The translations under genes were made by a program, and so were the position numbers. Positions 1 through 8,842 of a stretch of DNA of 64,000 nt are shown here, piece by piece. Within the stretch, counting starts at the first letter, position 1; each line of letters opens with the position of its first letter. The stretch is from Coriobacteriales bacterium. Lineage in GTDB: Bacteria > Actinomycetota > Coriobacteriia > Coriobacteriales > UBA8131. The stretch is taken from the NCBI GenBank assembly GCA_031288185.1, contig JAITRZ010000042.1, positions 16,386 to 80,385 on the forward strand, written 5' to 3'. Below the pieces are notes generated by a model. The model was not told the origin of the DNA, made no database searches, and saw nothing but the letters and a program-made list of their open reading frames with translations.

Positions 1-1285
1 CAATAACCGCATACGGCACAAAGCGCTCGTACAGTTGCGGAGCAAGTAGCAGGTTAAGCTCGACGCCGTCAGGGCGGTAGGTGGTGCCAAGGACGGTGGT
101 TTGTTGGTGCGCTACCTCCACCAAAGCGCCATGGGTAAAAGGTATCAAAACCGTGAGCAGCCTAAACTGAGCGCTGGCGACCTGCTCAATGCGTTCTAGC
201 AGGGTCTTGGTTCCCAGGCCGGTTTGAGCAGAGACCAACACAGCTTGGGGATATCTTGTAGCCAACAGACATTGTTCTTGTGTGCTTATCAGGTCGGCCT
301 TGTTAAACACCAGCAATTGGCTCACCGCCAATGCGCCAATTTGTTCCAGCACCTCGTTGACGGCCTGTATGTGTGCCTGATACTGCTCGGCTGAAACATC
401 AACCACCTGTATAATAAGATCAGCATCGGCAATTTCCATCAGCGTGGATTTGAAGGATTCAACCAATGTGGTAGGCAATTTATGAATGAAGCCAACTGTA
501 TCGGTTAGCGTGGCCTGACGGCCTGTAGGCAAAGAGAGCCTGCGGGTTGTAGAATCCAAGGTAGCAAACAGCTTGTCATAGGCCAGAACGTTGGCGCCGG
601 TTAGACGGTTGAGCAGGCTGGACTTGCCGGCGTTGGTGTAGCCGGCTAAGGCCACAGCAAATGCGTTGCTTTTTGATCGAGCCTTGCGCTGCGTATCGCG
701 TTCCTGCTCTAACTTGGCCAGTTCGCGACGGAAGGTCTCGATGCGTTTGCGCACCAAGCGGCGATCCACTTCTAGCTGGCTTTCGCCCTCACCAAAGCGC
801 GAACCCACGCCACCACCCATCCTTCCAGCGGCCAGATGCTCCCACATGCCGCGCAATCTTGGCAGCAGGTATTGGTTTTGCGCCAGGCGCACCTGCAGGC
901 GGCCAGCGCGTGTCTGGGCATGCAGGGCAAAAATATCCAGGATAAGCGCCGTGCGATCCAAAATCTTGACGCCTTTAATCTCGTGCTCCAAATTAAACTG
1001 CTGACCGGGCGAAAGCTCGCTGTCAAACAACAGCACGTCTGCCGCATGAGCCCGCAGAGCAGCGACAATCTCAGCCACCTTGCCCTTACCAACCAGTGTG
1101 CGACCGTTGGGCTTGTCCAGCTTTTGGGTTATGCGGCCAACCACTTCTACACCAGCGCTGGCAGCCAGACTTTCCATCTCACTAAGCGACTCAGACAGCG
1201 GCCAACTTTCGTTGGGCAGCTGAATGCCCACAACCAGGGCGCGCTCAGGCTTCTGGGCGGTTTCATGCATTGTTTGTTTGGACAT
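1..1285 (-). CDS. hflX: GTPase HflX (3' end runs off the left edge of the window)
   Basis: Reverse-strand reading from CAT at 1283-1285 gives MSKQTMHETAQKPERALVVGIQLP..GKGKVAEI..AGYTNAGKSSLLNRLTG..DTVGFIHKLP, the HflX N-domain and Obg-like G motifs. Confidence 0.93.
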   Translation of the reverse strand, partial: MSKQTMHETAQKPERALVVGIQLPNESWPLSESLSEMESLAASAGVEVVGRITQKLDKPNGRTLVGKGKVAEIVAALRAHAADVLLFDSELSPGQQFNLEHEIKGVKILDRTALILDIFALHAQTRAGRLQVRLAQNQYLLPRLRGMWEHLAAGRMGGGVGSRFGEGESQLEVDRRLVRKRIETFRRELAKLEQERDTQRKARSKSNAFAVALAGYTNAGKSSLLNRLTGANVLAYDKLFATLDSTTRRLSLPTGRQATLTDTVGFIHKLPTTLVESFKSTLMEIADADLIIQVVDVSAEQYQAHIQAVNEVLEQIGALAVSQLLVFNKADLISTQEQCLLATRYPQAVLVSAQTGLGTKTLLERIEQVASAQFRLLTVLIPFTHGALVEVAHQQTTVLGTTYRPDGVELNLLLAPQLYERFVPYAVI

Positions 1286-1492
1286 GGCGTGCCTTTCCTT
1301 AGCCGTGTGCAAAGCGGGCGAGAGATGATTATAGTGCGACCGCGCTATCTTTGCTCATGTATGGCGCTTGCGTGGTGCTTTCATCACTTCTTTCCGCACA
1401 TAAACTTTTACCTTGTGCTACCATAAACCCACGTTTTAGGCATGAGCAAATAGGTGCAAGCACCACCACCGTGAGGGAAGGGAAAAACGAGC

Positions 1493-1552
1493 ATGCAAAG
1501 TAGTCTTCAGGCACACACAAATCTCCGGGGGGGGGGGGTATTTATTTCCTAG
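1493..1552 (+). CDS. Short out-of-frame 5' reading frame of pilin copy A (OFF state at 12 Gs)
   Basis: SD-like GAGGGAAGGG, then ATG 1493; the frame passes the G12 tract and ends at TAG 1550-1552. Removing one G joins it to ORF 1605-2456. Confidence 0.6.
   Translation: MQSSLQAHTNLRGGGVFIS
1527..1538 (+). repeat. Poly-G tract, 12 G (candidate slippage site, pilin copy A)
   Basis: Read directly: atctcc-GGGGGGGGGGGG-tattta. Confidence 0.9.
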
Positions 1553-1587
1553 CTCTCTAATCCCTTCTATAACCACTTCGCCCAAGC

Positions 1588-1621
1588 CCGCTTGCCAACA
1601 ATCGTTGGAGGCGGCTTTTTT
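1588..1621 (+). terminator. Terminator-like hairpin plus T6 within pilin A leader
   Basis: CCGC-ttg-CCAAC-aatc-GTTGG-ag-GCGG-c-TTTTTT. Confidence 0.55.
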
Positions 1622-2456
1622 GTGTCCGCACACAAAGAAGGCTGTCGTCACAGGAGCGCCTTACCGTTGGGCCCCTCCCACAGGGAACCCCAGCTCAAAC
1701 ACTCTGCGCCCTCGTCGCCTCAGTAGTTCTACCTCTCCTACGTCTCACCAACGAGGCTCCTCGGTCTACGGAACTCACCGGACGTGCCCTGTACGAGGTG
1801 CTATACAAGACCCACCGCAAATATACAGGAAGACTGACACTAAAGGTTTTACCCTCGTAGAACTGATAGTTGTCATTGTTATCTTAGGCATACTGCTTGC
1901 TATAGCGATACCCGCGCTTACGGGTTACATTTCAAGGGCGCAGGATGAGCAGTACAAGATGAACGCCAGAGATGCCGTAGCAGCATATCGCTCAGTGTTG
2001 GATCAAGCATATTCAAGGGGTGAACTCACCTCGTCGCCCGCTCACCCCACCATATCCAACTACATCCAAAATGGCGAGCTACTCACTGGCCATAAGACCA
2101 AATGGTTCCCGGGGACCAGCATTTCAGCCTTCGCTACTGGCTACTGGCTCACCTATTTTCGCGATGCTGCCGTCCTGATGGGAAAGACTCCCCTGACGGC
2201 ACTCACTGACCCTGGATTTTGGTACATCCACCTTGTCACCTCTGATACCCCTACCTCTACCGCACTTAACGCCGACGGATTTATCTACTGGATAGCTCCG
2301 GACGGTTACATTTCCGGCAAATCCTGCACTGTGGTGACCTACCGGATGCAACGGGTTGATGGGGCTGCCTCGTGGGACGACTTCATAGATACAATGATAG
2401 CTTCTGATCTCTACAGTGCTGACGCGGGCTATGAGGTATATCACTATGTGATTTGA
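1605..2456 (+). CDS. Type IV pilin-like prepilin, copy A (ORF open from an internal TTG; likely true start 1493 when the tract is in frame)
   Basis: GFTLVELIVVIVILGILLAIAIPALTGYI class III prepilin/N-methylation motif; C-terminal part similar to ORF 62293-63237. Confidence 0.85.
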   Translation: MEAAFLCPHTKKAVVTGAPYRWAPPTGNPSSNTLRPRRLSSSTSPTSHQRGSSVYGTHRTCPVRGAIQDPPQIYRKTDTKGFTLVELIVVIVILGILLAIAIPALTGYISRAQDEQYKMNARDAVAAYRSVLDQAYSRGELTSSPAHPTISNYIQNGELLTGHKTKWFPGTSISAFATGYWLTYFRDAAVLMGKTPLTALTDPGFWYIHLVTSDTPTSTALNADGFIYWIAPDGYISGKSCTVVTYRMQRVDGAASWDDFIDTMIASDLYSADAGYEVYHYVI

Positions 2457-2646
2457 CAGCACTATGTCCCAAGGGTACACGTATTGGTCGACTATTTGCG
2501 CGGTTGCGAAGCGGCGAAATCCAGGCTTGTTTCTATCCTTCCTTTCAAAATTTCCGTTGTGACCCTGACAGAGATAGCACACTTGTATCTCTGTCATCTG
2601 CGCACCTGTTGCCACAACTGCTAAAATGGCCTAACGGACATCAATT

Positions 2647-4281
2647 ATGACTCATACCAGCATCCGACAGATCAAGTTTTTGGATACCACGCTACGCGAT
2701 GGTGAACAGTCGCCGGGCGCAGGTATGGACGTTACAGAAAAGCTGAGTATCGCTCGTGAGTTGCTCAGGCTCAGGGTTGATGTAATTGAGGCTGGCTTTC
2801 CAGCCTCCAGTCCGGGTGATTTTGACAGTGTGCGCCAGGTGGCTGCCCTGGTGGGCGACCAGGCTGTGGTCTGCGCTCTGGCCCGAGCTGTTGCCCGTGA
2901 TATTGAGGCCGCGGCTGCCGCGTTGGAGGGGGCGGCGCGTGGACGTATTCATACTGGGTTGGGGCTCAGTTCTGTCCATCTGCTCTATAAACTACAAATG
3001 AGCCGTGAAGACGCGCTGGATAGCGCCGTACAAGCGGTGAAGTTGGCTCGTCATTACTGTGATGATGTGCAATTTTACGCTGAGGACGCCGGCCGTACCG
3101 AGCGCGCCTACCTGCAACAGGTGCTGGAGGCTGTTATTGCTTCTGGAGCAAGCACTATCAATGTGCCAGACACTACGGGTGCTCTGCTGCCTGATCAGTA
3201 TGGTGAGTTAATCAGCTTCCTGCTTCACAACGTCAGAGGTATTGAGGGTGTGACCCTCTCGGCGCATTGTCACAATGACCTTGGCCTGGCTACGGCTGCC
3301 AGTCTGTCAGCCATTGCCGCTGGAGCCGGACAGGTGGAATGTACCGTCAACGGCATCGGTGAGCGAGCCGGCAACGCTGCGCTGGAAGAGATTGCGGTAG
3401 CGCTGGCGTTGCACGGATCCCATCTGGGTGCCTGCTGCGCTATTGAGCTTAGTGAACTGACACGTGCTTCGCGCCTGGTGGCCTCCATTACCGGCACCGC
3501 CGTTTCCGCCAACAAGGCGGTGGTTGGCGCCAATGCCTTTGCCCATTCCAGTGGTATCCATCAAGACGGTGTGCTCAAGCAGCGCTCGACGTATGAGATC
3601 ATCGACCCTCAGAGTGTCGGCGCCAGTCAAAGCAGTCTGGTGCTGAGTGCTCGCAGTGGTCGTGCTGCCCTGCGCCATCGCCTGGAGCAGCTGGGCTATG
3701 TCCTGGATGACGGAGCTCTGGATCAACTCAACACGCGGTTTTTGCAGATTGCCGATAAGAAAAGTCTGGTCTATGATGAGGATCTGGAGGCTTTAATGGC
3801 CGAGTATGGCCGTGGCATCGAGTCTGTCTGGAGCCTGAAAATCCTGCAGGTGTCCTGCGGCTCACCGCTCATTGCCACTGCCACCGTAGTGCTCAACAAC
3901 GCAGACGGTCGTGAATTCATCACTTGCGCGTCTGGTGCAGGGCCCATTGACGCTACTTTCAAGGCCATCAACACCCTTGTTTTTGCAAGCGACGATTCGC
4001 CGGAAAAGGATGGGCGCATACTGGCCACCACCTCGTCGTGCGCTGATGCCGCTTTAGAACCTGGCCGACCTTGTGGCCGACACTGCGACCTGCAACGTTT
4101 TGCGGTGCAAGCTATCACACGGGGCAGTGACGCTTTAGGCGAGGTATCGGTGCAGTTGGCAGACGCTCAGGGGCAGGTGTTCTCTGGTCGAGGCGCCGAT
4201 GGTGATATTATTGTGTCATCGGCCAAGGCCTACCTGAACGCTTTGAATCGTCTGTTAAGAGCAGCGGCTGCCTGCGCGTAA
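2647..4281 (+). CDS. leuA: 2-isopropylmalate synthase
   Basis: FLDTTLRDGEQSPG, HCHNDLGLA, NGIGERAGNA, HSSGIHQDG, C-terminal allosteric domain. Confidence 0.95.
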   Translation: MTHTSIRQIKFLDTTLRDGEQSPGAGMDVTEKLSIARELLRLRVDVIEAGFPASSPGDFDSVRQVAALVGDQAVVCALARAVARDIEAAAAALEGAARGRIHTGLGLSSVHLLYKLQMSREDALDSAVQAVKLARHYCDDVQFYAEDAGRTERAYLQQVLEAVIASGASTINVPDTTGALLPDQYGELISFLLHNVRGIEGVTLSAHCHNDLGLATAASLSAIAAGAGQVECTVNGIGERAGNAALEEIAVALALHGSHLGACCAIELSELTRASRLVASITGTAVSANKAVVGANAFAHSSGIHQDGVLKQRSTYEIIDPQSVGASQSSLVLSARSGRAALRHRLEQLGYVLDDGALDQLNTRFLQIADKKSLVYDEDLEALMAEYGRGIESVWSLKILQVSCGSPLIATATVVLNNADGREFITCASGAGPIDATFKAINTLVFASDDSPEKDGRILATTSSCADAALEPGRPCGRHCDLQRFAVQAITRGSDALGEVSVQLADAQGQVFSGRGADGDIIVSSAKAYLNALNRLLRAAAACA

Positions 4282-4307
4282 ATCTGTCCTGAGAATCAGA
4301 ATGGAGC

Positions 4308-5417
4308 ATGGAATTGTTGGTGAAGAACCGTAAGTGCCAGTTGATTATTGATAGCTGCTGTGACCTGCCCGCCGAGCTGGTTGACAGTTACAACGTTGAG
4401 TTGATTCGCTTTGTATACGTCATGAGTGATGGCGAGCATATTGATGATCTGGGAGCTACGCTTAGTCACCATGACTTTTATGACCTGATGCGCAAGGGCG
4501 AGCAACCCACTACCACCCAGGTGCCAGTGGCTGAAATCACCGCCTGTTTTGAGCGCGCCATCGCCCGTGGTGTTCCGGCTGTCTATCTGTGCTTTACGGC
4601 CGCGCTTTCTGGCTCCTATGACACGGCGGTCATGATTCGCGACACGATGATGTCAGAGCACCCAGACGCAGAATTATATGTAGTAGATAGCAAATTACCT
4701 TCCGCCGCTGAAGGGCTGTTGGTGATGGAGGCGGTGCGCCAGATGGATCGTGGGCTCAGTGCCAGGGAACTGGTAGCCTGGGCTAAAGAAGCGCGCTATT
4801 ATGTAAACGGTTACTTCACTCTGCCCGATCTGGAATCGTTGCGCCGTGGTGGGCGCATTCCTGACATGGCCGCAGTGGCCGGTTCCAAGTTGGACATTAA
4901 ACCTATCCTTAGCTTTGATTTGGAGGGCCGCTTGATCTTTCACAGTGTGGCCCGGGGTCGTAAAAAAGCCATCAGGCAGCTCTTGGACATCTACCGAGAG
5001 CGCCAAAAGGATAATGACCTGAACACCGTTTTGGTCTGTTCTGCAGATGCCGTCAAAGAACAGCAGGCCTTGGCCGAGCAGGTGCTTAAGGTCTCAGACG
5101 GCCAGATTATACTCTGGCAGACCCAGATTGGCACGGTGATAGGCTCTCACGTTGGGCCAGGGATGATAGCGATTGTGTTTTGGGGCCCGGATCGTCGTCG
5201 TCGCCTGTCCCTGACTGATCGCATTGCCAACCGTATTGCCGCTCAACGCACTGCCCGGCCAGCAGGCGGCGACACCCATTCTGTCTACGAAGGAGAGGGT
5301 AGCGATGCAGGAAAAACAGTTAGCACAGATTCTCCTGGCTCTACGGGAGCTGGACATCAGAACCGTGCGCCTGCGCACGCGCCTTGCCGAACTACCACAG
5401 AAGCGCAGCATCCTTGA
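4308..5417 (+). CDS. DegV family fatty-acid-binding protein
   Basis: LIIDSCCDLP, FTAALSGSYD, DSKLPSAAEGL, SLRRGGRI, KPIL, HVGPG. Confidence 0.88.
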   Translation: MELLVKNRKCQLIIDSCCDLPAELVDSYNVELIRFVYVMSDGEHIDDLGATLSHHDFYDLMRKGEQPTTTQVPVAEITACFERAIARGVPAVYLCFTAALSGSYDTAVMIRDTMMSEHPDAELYVVDSKLPSAAEGLLVMEAVRQMDRGLSARELVAWAKEARYYVNGYFTLPDLESLRRGGRIPDMAAVAGSKLDIKPILSFDLEGRLIFHSVARGRKKAIRQLLDIYRERQKDNDLNTVLVCSADAVKEQQALAEQVLKVSDGQIILWQTQIGTVIGSHVGPGMIAIVFWGPDRRRRLSLTDRIANRIAAQRTARPAGGDTHSVYEGEGSDAGKTVSTDSPGSTGAGHQNRAPAHAPCRTTTEAQHP

Positions 5418-6024
5418 GATTCGCAAAAAACTGACACAGGCCCAGGACAAAGATAGTAAAGTTCAGGCTTTAGCCGCTGAGTCTGACCGCAAGTTCCAGG
5501 CGTTGCAAGATGAGGCAACCCTCACGTCCAGCCAGATTCAGCAGGCCCAACAGGCATTGGCTTCCAGCTGCGACTACCGAGAGACCAGCGTGCTAAGTAA
5601 GGAACTGGAGGTGTTGGCCCGGCGGGCGGACACGCTTGATCAGGACAGTATCCAGCAGATGGAACAAAGGGATAAAATTGATGCGGTTGCGGCCCAGCTT
5701 GCGCGGGCCTCAGACCAACTGAAGGCTGAGGAAGAAGCGGTGACCGAAAGCTATCAGACAACCGGAGGCGCAATTCAGCAGGAGTTATCAGAGATAGCTC
5801 GTACGCGCGCCATCCTGCTTGGCTCACTGGACGCGCAGGTTCGGGAACGCTATGAGCGAGCCAGCGCAACTTTGGGTGGTTCTGGAGCGGCACGCCTGGA
5901 AAACAATCAGTGCAGCGGCTGCCATTTTATGTTAAGCGAAGGACAGATTGCCAATCTGCAGGCTGGGCCGCTGATAAGTGAATGTCCCAACTGCAGCCGG
6001 CTTTTAGTAGCGCGGACGCCCTAG
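5305..6024 (+). CDS. Coiled-coil protein with C-terminal C4-type zinc ribbon
   Basis: MQEKQLAQILLALRELD..; CSGCHF...CPNCSRLL; sits next to the RNase H-like gene. Confidence 0.8.
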   Translation: MQEKQLAQILLALRELDIRTVRLRTRLAELPQKRSILEIRKKLTQAQDKDSKVQALAAESDRKFQALQDEATLTSSQIQQAQQALASSCDYRETSVLSKELEVLARRADTLDQDSIQQMEQRDKIDAVAAQLARASDQLKAEEEAVTESYQTTGGAIQQELSEIARTRAILLGSLDAQVRERYERASATLGGSGAARLENNQCSGCHFMLSEGQIANLQAGPLISECPNCSRLLVARTP

Positions 6025-6164
6025 ATGTCTATGGCGGCAGCTGTTACGCAGCGGCGTACAACGGGAGTATGCTGGTAGCGACGTGCTTTGCCGCGATGGG
6101 CGAAGCTGATAGCGCAGGTATCGGGGGGACGCTGGCGGCGACATAACAGAATTAAGGATTTTTC

Positions 6165-7076
6165 ATGATCTCTTCAGCCATACTTCATACTGACGGTGGT
6201 TCACGCGGCAATCCTGGTCCCAGCGGCATCGGTTTTGTCATTGAGGTGGACAGCGGCGCAAGCCTGGAGATTATCGCCGAGGGCGGTGCTCCCATAGGCA
6301 TCGCCACCAATAATCAGGCGGAATACCAGGCGTTGATCTGGGGGCTCGAAAACGCCGCCGCCCTCAAAGTGCGCTCTTTAGATATTTACGCCGACAGCGA
6401 ACTGATGATTCGGCAGCTCACCGGAGAATACCGTATCAAAAATCCCAGCCTTTCGCCGCTTTTTGCTCAGGTTCAGGCGTTACTGGCTGGCTTTGACAGC
6501 CACCGCCTGCGTCATGTGCAGCGCGCTGATAACGCTCCCGCCGATCTCCTAGTTAATCGAGCTTTGGATGCCAATGCCTTTGTTGGCCGCTACCTCGTTG
6601 ATTTTTCTAAAACATCTGGCAATTTATCGCTGATGGACGCTGAAACCCCTGATGGTGGACAGGACGCTGAAACCCCTGCCGGCGAGTCCCTCCCCTTTTC
6701 CCCGGGCCTGTACACGTTAACAATTAAAGACCATTTTGACGCTGCCCACGCGTTGATAGGCTATCCGGGCGAATGTCGAAATCTGCACGGGCATACCTGG
6801 GACGTAGAGGTCAGTGTCAGTAGTCGCACGCTGGACACGGTGGGACTGGTATATGATTTCAAAGCGCTCAAAGATATTTTAGCGCGAGCCCTGGCCGATT
6901 TTGATCATCGCTACCTCAATGAGGTGCAGCCCTTTGACCGCATGAATTCCACGGCAGAAAATCTAGCGCGGGTGGTCTACCAGCGCATACAGGACGCGTT
7001 GCCAGCGGGCATTCAGATTGAGGAAGTGGTTGTGTGGGAATCACCCCAGGCCCGACTGGCGTATCGGGAGTCCTGA
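6165..7076 (+). CDS. Fusion protein: RNase HI-like domain plus 6-carboxytetrahydropterin synthase (QueD/PTPS)-like domain
   Basis: N-terminal LHTDGGSRGNPGPSGIGFV, NNQAEYQAL; C-terminal DHFDAAHALIGYPGECRNLHGHTWDVEV, DFDHRYLNE. Confidence 0.85.
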   Translation: MISSAILHTDGGSRGNPGPSGIGFVIEVDSGASLEIIAEGGAPIGIATNNQAEYQALIWGLENAAALKVRSLDIYADSELMIRQLTGEYRIKNPSLSPLFAQVQALLAGFDSHRLRHVQRADNAPADLLVNRALDANAFVGRYLVDFSKTSGNLSLMDAETPDGGQDAETPAGESLPFSPGLYTLTIKDHFDAAHALIGYPGECRNLHGHTWDVEVSVSSRTLDTVGLVYDFKALKDILARALADFDHRYLNEVQPFDRMNSTAENLARVVYQRIQDALPAGIQIEEVVVWESPQARLAYRES

Positions 7077-8455
7077 TGCCAACAACCCAGAGCGCCAACA
7101 GCCCTGCTGCCGATTGCAACCCTATGTTTGGTGACGGCTCTGTCCCTGACGACAGCCCTGCTGCCGACCCTAACCCTACTGTTTTGCTGGGCGTTACCGG
7201 GTCTATTGCGACCTATAAAGCCTGCGAGTTGCTGCGCCTTTTGCAAAAGGCGGGGCTGCGCGTCAAGGTGGTAATGACCGAACACGCCCAGACTTTCGTT
7301 GGTGCCGCTACCTTCAAGGCCCTGAGCGGCGAGCCTGTTGCGGTCGCGCTCTTTGACGCTCCCGCAGCGCCCGTCCATCACATAGCTCTGGCTCAAGAAG
7401 CCGTAGCTTTTGTGATAGCTCCCTGTACCGCTAATGTATTAAATAAATTGGCCAATGGAGTCGCTGACGACCTCTTAACCAGCACCGCCTTGGCTTTTGC
7501 GGGGCCGATGATTGTTGCTCCGGCCATGAATCAGGATATGCTTACTCATCCGGCTACCCAACAAGCACTGGCCACGTTGAGGCGTCGGGGCGTTGAGCTG
7601 GTACGTCCTAGCAGTGGTTATCTGGCCTGTGGCAGCATCGGCCAGGGACGTCTGGCACAGCCGAAACAGATTTGCTCTGTCGTGTTGGAGCGGTTGCGGC
7701 ATAGTCAGCAGCTGGCAGGAAAGCGAGTGCTGATAACGGCAGGGCCTACCCGCGAACCCATTGACCCGGTGCGCTTTATCTCATCGCCTTCCAGTGGAAA
7801 AACCGGCTTTGCCCTGGCTCACGCGGCTGTTCAACGCGGTGCTGAGGTTACCCTGATTTCTGGGCCGGTGACACTGGAGCTGCCAGTTGGGGTTCAGACA
7901 ATCCAGGTGCAAACCGCCAACCAGATGTTTGAGGCGGCAACCGCGCACTTTGCTAACGCGGACATCGCGATCTTTTCTGCCGCTGTTGCTGATTTTGCTC
8001 CGCTTCATCCGGCTTTACAAAAGATAAAGAAAAACACTTGTGCCAGCGACCAGAACCCTTGCTTAGAGCTTGCGCCAGATGCAAAAAATCCCTCCCCCCG
8101 CCAACCGGGTTTAGAGAGTCTGAGCCTGGAAGATCGTCATCAAACAGGTCTGAGCCTGACCCTGGTACCAACCCCAGACATCCTGGCCAGTCTTGCGGCC
8201 CAAAAGACCCATCAGTTTGTGGTTGGTTTTGCTGCTGAAACCGAAGATGTTGTCGCCAACGCCCAGGTAAAATTGCGCGGCAAGGGTGCTGACCTGATAG
8301 TAGCCAATGACGTTTCAACGGCCAAGCTGGGCTTTGCCAGCGACCACAATAAGGTCTGGCTACTCAGCCCTCGTGGCGTTGATGAGAGCGCCATTGTTAG
8401 CAAAGAAGAACTGGCACAGATAATTCTGGACAAAATCAATGCTGAGATGTGCTAA
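7076..8455 (+). CDS. coaBC: Phosphopantothenoylcysteine decarboxylase/phosphopantothenate-cysteine ligase
   Basis: [60 protein letters not shown] overlap with the preceding gene. Confidence 0.93.
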   Translation: MPTTQSANSPAADCNPMFGDGSVPDDSPAADPNPTVLLGVTGSIATYKACELLRLLQKAGLRVKVVMTEHAQTFVGAATFKALSGEPVAVALFDAPAAPVHHIALAQEAVAFVIAPCTANVLNKLANGVADDLLTSTALAFAGPMIVAPAMNQDMLTHPATQQALATLRRRGVELVRPSSGYLACGSIGQGRLAQPKQICSVVLERLRHSQQLAGKRVLITAGPTREPIDPVRFISSPSSGKTGFALAHAAVQRGAEVTLISGPVTLELPVGVQTIQVQTANQMFEAATAHFANADIAIFSAAVADFAPLHPALQKIKKNTCASDQNPCLELAPDAKNPSPRQPGLESLSLEDRHQTGLSLTLVPTPDILASLAAQKTHQFVVGFAAETEDVVANAQVKLRGKGADLIVANDVSTAKLGFASDHNKVWLLSPRGVDESAIVSKEELAQIILDKINAEMC

Positions 8456-8637
8456 ACTGCGCCAGGAAACTTTTTTGCGCGCGTCGGTTTCACGTCGGTC
8501 GTGCCAGGCCTGTGCCTCCTGTTTGGGGCACGGTGGTGTCGTATCGTCATGGTTCGCGCAAGTCAGCTTCGCAAAGTGGGAGGTTCTCCCCACCTTAACG
8601 GCGCATAAACGGCTGTTGGGTTGCACAGATTAATAGG

Positions 8638-8719
8638 CCCGATGTTCTGTCGGGTTCCGGCACTGCATGTTTGTGCTGGTCAGTTGCGCCCACTGCCCTT
8701 GTGCTTTTGGGCGCTTTTT
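8638..8719 (+). promoter_or_regulatory. Structured infC leader with three hairpins, the last followed by T5 (candidate attenuator)
   Basis: CCCGA..TCGGG, CCGGCAC..GTGCTGG, GCGCCC..GGGCGC-TTTTT. Confidence 0.5.
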
Positions 8720-8842
8720 GTAGTGGTGCTTAAGCCGCAGATTGTCCTACGGCGTGAGAGCGACAGAGAGCCTGCTGCCGTGCGTATGCGGCAGTTTTGA
8801 CCAGAGCGCACCTGCGCATCCTTTGATTTGGAGGTGGTAGCT

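Noticed and set aside
772-1092. Minus-strand ORF of 106 aa and overlapping plus-strand ORFs at 661-1426
   Set aside because: Shadow frames of hflX; no family signature and incompatible with the hflX reading.
1527-1538. Poly-G tracts as pure sequencing artefact
   Set aside because: Homopolymer length error is possible, but three independent loci have 11-12 Gs with the same productive length and conserved flanks; tract existence is secure, exact counts are not.
1436-1651. Minus-strand ORF MTTAFFVCGHKKAASNDCWQ..NKYPPPPEICV and its counterpart at 63503-63796
   Set aside because: The PPPP comes from the poly-G tract and the rest is the antisense of the pilin leader; the plus-strand frame gives the pilin.
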